Assembly: GCF_002101675.1 (NCBI RefSeq)
Contig: NZ_LQOY01000081.1
Span: 160,440 to 224,439, forward strand
Length of the DNA: 64,000 bases
Direction of reading: 5' to 3'
DNA from: Mycobacterium gordonae
Lineage (GTDB): Bacteria; Actinomycetota; Actinomycetes; Mycobacteriales; Mycobacteriaceae
Positions 58,546 to 64,000 of the stretch are shown here, piece by piece. How positions within the stretch are numbered: position 1 is the first letter of the stretch; every line of letters starts with the position of its first letter. A program made the position numbers and the translations under genes. Below the pieces are notes generated by a model. That model did no database searches. It saw only the letters and a list, made by a program, of their open reading frames with translations, and was not told the origin of the DNA.

Positions 58546-58579
58546 TTACGGCCCCGCCATTCGGATGGCGGGGCCGTAA
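58546..58579. terminator. Perfect 15-bp hairpin after papA4
   Basis: TTACGGCCCCGCCAT and its exact complement flank a 4-nt TCGG loop. It begins 11 bp beyond the papA4 stop on the minus strand, so it is placed to end the pks5-papA4 transcript. No T-run follows in that direction, which is common for mycobacterial terminators. Confidence 0.75.
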
Positions 58580-58589
58580 ACACCGAGCA

Positions 58590-60035
58590 TTATTGCGCCA
58601 GCTGAACAGCTGCCTTAGCGTACTGACCCTCGCAGGCCCGAGCGAACACGGACTTGAGTACCTCGAGGTAACGGGTCACTGATTCACGTGCCACCGGGTT
58701 ATTCGGGAAGTTCACCATGATGGAAACCTCGTCGAAAAGGCGGATCACCGAGAAGTAGAGATATGCCGGGTTTCGGCCGTCGTTGTAAGCCGTCGCATTT
58801 GCACCTTTCAGGGCGGTGGCGACGACGGCGGAAAGGGGCGGCAGGCCGGCGTCCATGTAGTTCGTCATGAAGAACTGCGACGAATTGCGCTTGAGCCAGG
58901 GAGCCAATTCCAGAACACGCTCGTAAGGAACGTTCGCCATGTCCATGTTGTCGTCAAACGACGCCTGGGTGGAGCGAGCGGTTTCTTCGAAGGAATTCGG
59001 GTCGATGGCGACGGTGAACGGCACCGCGCCGGTGAACCAGCCCATCGACAGGTACTCCTCCGGCGAGTTCCGCTTGTCGACCGGAGTCATGCCGTTGTAG
59101 GTTTCCTGTCCGGTCAATTCGTAGTGCGCCAGGGCGACGCATCCGAACAGGCCGCCGCTGAAGCGGGCATTCGCGGCCATGCAGGTCGCCTCGAATTTCG
59201 CCGTTTGCTGCGGGGTCATCAGTTTCTCGATCATGATGTCGCCTCCGCAGGCGTGCGACTGCTCACCCAGCGGCAACGGGAACTCCGGCAGACCGCCACC
59301 GTTGTTTTCGGCGAAGTCAATCCATTTGCGGACCTCGGGTGAGTCCAAAGTCATCTCTGCGGAGGTCTTCGCCTCGCGGATGCAGAAATTGTCGTGACTT
59401 CCCGGCTCCGGCATCACCAGAGGCGGTTTGCCCTCGAGCAGCGCGCGATAGTTGGTCAGAATCTCGACGTACAGCGACGAGACCACGGCCGGGTCGCAAT
59501 GCAGGTGGTCGACGATTGCGAACAGCGAGCAGTGGTTCTCGTGCTGGATCAGACCGAAACGGAAGCAGTCCCATTCCAGCGGCGGCGGCGTGGAGACGAC
59601 GAGCTCACGCCATTCCGGCTGTGTCATTTCGCCGTGCTGAACCGGAGCCAGCTGAATGTCGCGTGGGTTTTGAATCTTGTGGCGAACAATGTCCTTCGGA
59701 CCGTTGTATTCAAACCAGCTGCGATAGGTTTCGTGCCGGCGCACGTGCGCATTGATGACGTGCGTCATGGTCCGGATATCGCACTTACCCGGAATCTCCC
59801 ACGAGCCCATTACCAGCCGGGAATAGTCGAGGCCACGCTCGCCGAATTCCACATAGCCGCGCAAATGGCCGGCCTGCATGGAACTGGGCGGTACGTCGAC
59901 TACTGGCGCTTTTGCAGCTTTCGCACGTGATGCCGGCGTTGGCTGCCAGGTCACAACTGAACCCGGGCCGGGCTCCCAGTCGTAGACGATTCCTACGCCG
60001 AGAGTGACGTCTGCTGATCCCCCGCCTATGATCAC
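58590..60035 (-). CDS. papA4: Polyketide-associated acyltransferase PapA4-like
   Basis: The product is 481 residues from GTG 60035, chosen because AGAGGAGG lies just upstream. The N-terminus (GVGIVYDWEPGPGSVVTWQP) and the block structure are typical of PapA1-PapA4. The catalytic motif lies in VDHLHCDPAVVSS: His and Asp of HxxxD are kept (HLHCD), followed by Pro where many relatives have Gly. MGWFTGAVPFTVAID and QFFMTNYMDAG correspond to the second conserved region near the substrate channel. It lies between two pks5-type genes in the same orientation. PapA enzymes move the acyl chain from the PKS carrier to a trehalose core. It ends at a strong hairpin. Confidence 0.92.
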   Translation of the reverse strand: MIIGGGSADVTLGVGIVYDWEPGPGSVVTWQPTPASRAKAAKAPVVDVPPSSMQAGHLRGYVEFGERGLDYSRLVMGSWEIPGKCDIRTMTHVINAHVRRHETYRSWFEYNGPKDIVRHKIQNPRDIQLAPVQHGEMTQPEWRELVVSTPPPLEWDCFRFGLIQHENHCSLFAIVDHLHCDPAVVSSLYVEILTNYRALLEGKPPLVMPEPGSHDNFCIREAKTSAEMTLDSPEVRKWIDFAENNGGGLPEFPLPLGEQSHACGGDIMIEKLMTPQQTAKFEATCMAANARFSGGLFGCVALAHYELTGQETYNGMTPVDKRNSPEEYLSMGWFTGAVPFTVAIDPNSFEETARSTQASFDDNMDMANVPYERVLELAPWLKRNSSQFFMTNYMDAGLPPLSAVVATALKGANATAYNDGRNPAYLYFSVIRLFDEVSIMVNFPNNPVARESVTRYLEVLKSVFARACEGQYAKAAVQLAQ

Positions 60036-60090
60036 GCTTCCTCCTCTATATCTGCCGACTGCCAAGCAGCGGCGCTTGGTCTTTTCTACC

Positions 60091-63000
60091 TCATACAGGT
60101 GTTGCTGCGTCGCCTTTTGATGTCAATTGCTCGTAAAGGTGATCTGCCAAGCCGCGAACGGTGGTGATGTCGGTAGTCGTGACGCGGATCTTGACCTCTG
60201 ACTCGATATGCGTGCGCAGTTCCAGGTTCCCCAGCGAGTCCATGCCGAACTCGGAAATCGGTCGGTCGACGTCGACGGCGCGACGCAGAATCAGGCCGAC
60301 TTGCTCGGAGATCATCCGGCGCAGCCGCGCCGGCCACTCGTCGCGGTCCAACTCGGCCAGTTCAGCCAGGAACTTGCTGCCGCCCGAACGACCCTTGCCG
60401 GCGGACTTGAACGCCTCGGCGAAGGGAGTGCGCTGGGCGAAGGCGCTGAGCCACGCCGAACCGATCACCGGGGCGTAGCCCGTGTACGCCCGGTTGTGCC
60501 GTAACAGCGCCTCGAAGGCGTGGGCGCCTTCCTCCGGTTCGATCGAGTCGCCCGAGGTTTCGGCGAAGTCGGTTCCGCGGCCGATCTCGGCCCAGGCGCC
60601 CCAGGCGATCGAGGTGGCCGGCAGCCCTTGGGCGCGCCGCCACAGGGTGAAGGCGTCCAGCCAGCTGTTGGCCGCGGCGTACGCCCCCTGACCGGGCGAT
60701 CCGGCCAGCGCTGCCGCAGAGGAGAAGGCGCAGAACCAGTCGAGTTCGTGGCCCAGGGTCGCTTCGTGCAGGTACCACGCCCCGCGTACCTTCGGTGCCC
60801 AGTCACGCTCGATGAGTTCCTCGGTGATGTTGGGCAGGGTGGCGTCCTCGACGACCGCGGCGCCGTGCAATACCCCGCGCAGCGGCAGGCCGGTAGCGGT
60901 GGCCGCCGACACCAGCCGCTGCGCGGTGCCGGATTCGGCGATGTCACCGCATTCCACGACGACGTCGGCTCCGATGGCGCGGATCAGCTCAATGGTCTCC
61001 TGGGCTTGCTGGCTGGGCTGCGAGCGTGAGCTGAGGACGATGCGGCCCGCCCCCGCGGCGGCCATCTTCTCGGCCAGGAACAGGCCCAGGCCCCCAAGAC
61101 CGCCGGTGATGATGTACGAGCTGTCACCGCGGAAGACCTGCGCCTGCTCCGGCGGCAACACGACGCTGCTGCGGCCCGCATGCGGGACGTCGAGGACCAG
61201 CTTGCCGGTGTGCTCGGCGGCGCCCATGATCCGGACCGCGGTAGCAGCTTCGGCCAACGGGTAGTGCGTCGCTTCGGGCATCGGCAGCACGCCGCCGGCG
61301 GTCTGCTCGTAGACCTTCTTCAGCAGGCCGCGGACCTGAGCGGGGTGCGTCCGCGACATCAACGCCAGGTCGACACCGAAGAACGCCAGATTCTGCCGGA
61401 ACGGGAACAGGCCCACCTTGGTGTCCTGGTAGATGTCCAGCTTGCCGATCTCGACGAAACGGCCGCCCATGGCCAGCAGCCTGATTCCGGCCAGTTGCGC
61501 TGCGCCGGTAACGGAGTTCAGCACGATGTCGACGCCGTAACCGTCGGTGTCGCGGCGGATCTGCTCGGCGAACTCGGTGCTGCGGGAGTCGTACACGTGC
61601 TCGATGCCCATGTCACGCAGGATCTGCCGCCGCTTTTCGCTGCCGGCGGTGGCGAAGATCTCGGCGCCGGCGGCACGCGCGATCGCGATGGCCGCCTGGC
61701 CCACGCCACCCGTTCCGGAGTGGATGAGCACCTTGTCGCCGGAACGTATCCGGGCCAGTTCCTCCAGCCCGTACCAGGCGGTGGCTGAGGCCGTGGTCAC
61801 GGCGGCTGCCTGAGCATCGGTCAGCCCGGCCGGCAACGTCGCCGCCAGGCCCGCGTCACACGTGACGAAAGTGGACCAGCAGCCGTCCGGGGACAAACCG
61901 CCGACGTGATCGCCGACCTTGTGGTCGGTTACGTCGGCGCCGACGGCGGTCACCACACCGGCGAAATCGAGGCCGAGAGGTGGCTGCTTGCCGTCGAAGG
62001 TCGGGCAGCGGCCATAGGCCGCGAGTACGTCGGCGAAGTTGATGCTGGCGGCGCTGACCGCGACCTCGATCTCGTTCGGGCCGGGCGGCACCCGGTCGAA
62101 CGCGGTGAACTCCATCGTCTGCAGGTCACCCGGGACACGGACTTGCAGCCGCATGCCGCCTTCCTGGTGGTCGACGACGGTGTTACGGCGTTCCTCCGGC
62201 CGCAGCGGTGTCGGGTACAGGCGTGCGGTGTACCACTGGTCGTCGCGCCACGCGGTTTCGTCTTCTTCGGTGGCCAGCAGAAGTTGGCGCGCCACGTTCT
62301 CGGTGCTCGACTGGTCGTCGACATCGATGTAGCTGACCTTCAGATGGGGGTGCTCGGCGCCGATCACCCGGAGCAGGCCGCGCAGCCCACCCTGTTCGAG
62401 GTTGGGGCAGTCGTCGGCCAGCACCGTCTGGGCGTTGCGGGTCACCACGTACAACCGCGGCGACTGGCCTACCAGTTCGGGCAGTTCGCGGGCGATGCGA
62501 ACCGCGAGCTTGACGTATTCCTGGCCGCGGACGATCGAATCCTCATCTACACCGCTTTGCCGTTCGGTGAGCACCACTAAACCTGAGAAGGCGCCGGAGT
62601 CGAATTGAGCGCGCAGCCGTTCGGCCGCGGCGTCGTGGTCACCGTGCAGCGGCCAAGACATCGTGGTGCTCTGCGCGTCATGCATCTTCAGGGCGTCGGT
62701 CAACTGGGTGGCCACCATGTCGGTGGCGTCGGCCGTGCTGACCAGCAGCCAGTTGCCCGGCTCCGTCACGGTCTTCTCGGGCAGCTCGCGGTGCTGCCAG
62801 TCGATGGCCAGCAGCCGCTCGTTCAGGACGCGATCGCGTTCGCTGCTCTGGGACACCCCGGTGCCCATCTGCAGGCCGCGCACCGCCAGCAGCACGGTGC
62901 CGTGCTCGTCGAGGATGTCGATATCCGCGGTCACCCCGGTGCCCTCGGGGGTCACCGTTGTCAGGCAGTAGTGGGCATTGCGTGCGGCGCCGTAGGAACG

Positions 63001-64000
63001 CATCCGGCTGACGCCCAATGGGAGCAGCAGGCCCCCGTTGCCGGCGCTGCGGGCGCTGGGGTGCGCCGCCACGGACTGGAAGCACGCATCCAGCAGGGCC
63101 GGGTGAATCCCGTAGCCACCCTGCTGTGAGCGGATGGAGCCGGGCAACCCGACCTCGGCCAGCACGGTGTCTTCGGTTTCGGCGGTGTAGGCGGTGGCCA
63201 GGCCGCAGAAAGCGGGTCCGAACTGGATTCCGCGCAGATCGGCTTCCAGCCGAAGGTCGTCACCCTCGATGGGCGTCTGGTGGGCGGCCAGGAGGGCTTC
63301 CACATCGCGCGCAGCCGGCTGGTCCGCGGCTTCCTCGTCGTTGAGGGCATGCAGCACGGCGGAGGCCCGTCGGGTGCGTTCCCCGCCCTGGGTGGTCTCC
63401 ACCGCGAACGGGACCACTCCCGGCGCATCGACCGTCGCCGTGGCGCCGACGCAGGTTTCCTCGTCCAGCAGCAGCAGCTGTTCGAACTTGACATCGCGTA
63501 CCTCGGCGGCGTCGCCCAGCACGGTGCGTGCCGCCGTCAGCGCCATCTCGCAGTAGGCCGCACCGGGCAGCGCCGCGGCGCCGTGGATCTGGTGATCGGC
63601 CAGCCACGGCAGCGCTTCGGTGCCGATGTCGCTCTGCCAGACGTGCCGTTCCGGCTCTTCGGGCAGCCGGACATGCGCGCCCAACAGCGGATGCACGGCT
63701 ACGGCATGGGTGTGCGCGAGGCGGTCGGTGCTTTCCAGCAGCATCAGGCGACGGTGCGCCCAGGCCGGCAGCGTGGCATCCACCAGGCGGCCGCAGGGGT
63801 AGAGCAGCGAGAAGTCCACCGCGGCCCCCGCGGCGTACAGGTTGCCGACCAGGCCGCGCAGGCCGTGCGGCAACGGTTGTTCGCGGCGCATGGCGGCCAA
63901 GGCGGCCGCGGACATGTCCAGAGCGCGGGCGGTCTGGTCGACGGCGTGGGTGAGCAGCGGGTGAGGGGACAGTTCGGTGAAGACGCGGAAGCCGTCTTCC
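60091..64000 (-). CDS. Second Pks5-type polyketide synthase (N-terminus beyond window edge)
   Basis: The frame runs open to the right edge ([20 protein letters not shown] near the edge), so the KS and most of the AT are outside. What is present: the C-terminal part of AT, DH (from about 63690; [11 protein letters not shown] fits HxxxGxxxxP), ER ([17 protein letters not shown] near 61730), KR ([11 protein letters not shown] near 61110) and ACP ([12 protein letters not shown] near 60240). It is very similar to the other Pks5 across the shared region, with some differences, for example a shorter loop before the KR Ser ([13 protein letters not shown]). It sits 55 bp upstream of papA4 and is probably its cotranscribed partner. 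The copy relationship fits the double-pks5 LOS locus. Confidence 0.95.
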   Translation of the reverse strand, partial: EDGFRVFTELSPHPLLTHAVDQTARALDMSAAALAAMRREQPLPHGLRGLVGNLYAAGAAVDFSLLYPCGRLVDATLPAWAHRRLMLLESTDRLAHTHAVAVHPLLGAHVRLPEEPERHVWQSDIGTEALPWLADHQIHGAAALPGAAYCEMALTAARTVLGDAAEVRDVKFEQLLLLDEETCVGATATVDAPGVVPFAVETTQGGERTRRASAVLHALNDEEAADQPAARDVEALLAAHQTPIEGDDLRLEADLRGIQFGPAFCGLATAYTAETEDTVLAEVGLPGSIRSQQGGYGIHPALLDACFQSVAAHPSARSAGNGGLLLPLGVSRMRSYGAARNAHYCLTTVTPEGTGVTADIDILDEHGTVLLAVRGLQMGTGVSQSSERDRVLNERLLAIDWQHRELPEKTVTEPGNWLLVSTADATDMVATQLTDALKMHDAQSTTMSWPLHGDHDAAAERLRAQFDSGAFSGLVVLTERQSGVDEDSIVRGQEYVKLAVRIARELPELVGQSPRLYVVTRNAQTVLADDCPNLEQGGLRGLLRVIGAEHPHLKVSYIDVDDQSSTENVARQLLLATEEDETAWRDDQWYTARLYPTPLRPEERRNTVVDHQEGGMRLQVRVPGDLQTMEFTAFDRVPPGPNEIEVAVSAASINFADVLAAYGRCPTFDGKQPPLGLDFAGVVTAVGADVTDHKVGDHVGGLSPDGCWSTFVTCDAGLAATLPAGLTDAQAAAVTTASATAWYGLEELARIRSGDKVLIHSGTGGVGQAAIAIARAAGAEIFATAGSEKRRQILRDMGIEHVYDSRSTEFAEQIRRDTDGYGVDIVLNSVTGAAQLAGIRLLAMGGRFVEIGKLDIYQDTKVGLFPFRQNLAFFGVDLALMSRTHPAQVRGLLKKVYEQTAGGVLPMPEATHYPLAEAATAVRIMGAAEHTGKLVLDVPHAGRSSVVLPPEQAQVFRGDSSYIITGGLGGLGLFLAEKMAAAGAGRIVLSSRSQPSQQAQETIELIRAIGADVVVECGDIAESGTAQRLVSAATATGLPLRGVLHGAAVVEDATLPNITEELIERDWAPKVRGAWYLHEATLGHELDWFCAFSSAAALAGSPGQGAYAAANSWLDAFTLWRRAQGLPATSIAWGAWAEIGRGTDFAETSGDSIEPEEGAHAFEALLRHNRAYTGYAPVIGSAWLSAFAQRTPFAEAFKSAGKGRSGGSKFLAELAELDRDEWPARLRRMISEQVGLILRRAVDVDRPISEFGMDSLGNLELRTHIESEVKIRVTTTDITTVRGLADHLYEQLTSKGDAATPV

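Noticed and set aside
39100..64000. Reading the cluster as a glycopeptidolipid locus
   Set aside because: GAP and the GT1/methyltransferase genes have GPL relatives, but there is no non-ribosomal peptide synthetase in the window, and pks5-papA4-fadD25-mmpL12 is the LOS set.

Overview
The window is high-GC DNA from a mycobacterium. The first 14.7 kb follow the gene order of the conserved Rv1486c-Rv1498A neighbourhood of Mycobacterium tuberculosis: NfeD/SPFH membrane proteins, a DoxX-like protein, a TVP38-family protein, methylmalonyl-CoA mutase mutA-mutB, meaB, lipL and dodecin. The right end follows Rv1521-Rv1528c: fadD25, mmpL12, a methyltransferase, glycosyltransferases, pks5 and papA4. Two pks5-type polyketide synthases flank papA4, which is the arrangement of lipooligosaccharide (LOS) producers such as M. 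canettii, M. marinum and M. kansasii, not the single-pks5 state of M. tuberculosis. The source is therefore most likely a slow-growing, LOS-producing nontuberculous mycobacterium or a close relative. The species cannot be told from the sequence alone. I saw no tRNA, rRNA, transposase, phage gene or CRISPR array.

Layout. 1-2.7 kb: Rv1486c-like gene (cut by the window edge), NfeD, SPFH, DoxX. 2.9-7.7 kb: two small Pro/Gly-rich membrane proteins divergent from a two-component system whose sensor carries a Pro-rich extracytoplasmic stretch, then a membrane-anchored trypsin-like protease and a TVP38/DedA-like protein. 7.8-14.7 kb: methylmalonyl-CoA metabolism (mutA, mutB, meaB), lipL, dodecin. 14.7-26 kb: nucleotide-sugar genes, including CDP-glucose synthesis (rfbF), CDP-glucose 4,6-dehydratase (rfbG), a 3,5-epimerase, a C-methyltransferase, three short-chain epimerases/reductases and a nucleotide-sugar dehydrogenase, with a methyltransferase-glycosyltransferase fusion and a GtrB-like glycosyltransferase. 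26-39 kb: more glycosyltransferases and methyltransferases, a GtrA-type membrane protein, three large membrane (GT-C-like) proteins and an RgpF-like protein. This part also holds two decayed gene copies, of gtrA and of a DPM1-like glycosyltransferase. 39-64 kb: the acyl part of the LOS locus (a PapA-like acyltransferase, FadD25, MmpL12, O-methyltransferase, two GT1 glycosyltransferases, GAP-family protein, GT2, Pks5, PapA4, second Pks5).

How it may work together (inference). Mutase and MeaB could supply methylmalonyl-CoA, which MAS-like Pks5 enzymes use to build methyl-branched acyl chains. FadD25 would activate the starter, PapA4 (and perhaps the second acyltransferase) would transfer the acyl chains to the sugar core, and MmpL12 and the GAP protein would serve export. 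Cytoplasmic GT2/GT1 enzymes and methyltransferases would build and decorate the glycan. GtrB-like transferases, GtrA and the multi-spanning GT-C proteins suggest that some sugars are added outside the membrane from polyprenyl-phosphate donors. The CDP-sugar genes predict an unusual C-methyl-branched 6-deoxyhexose.
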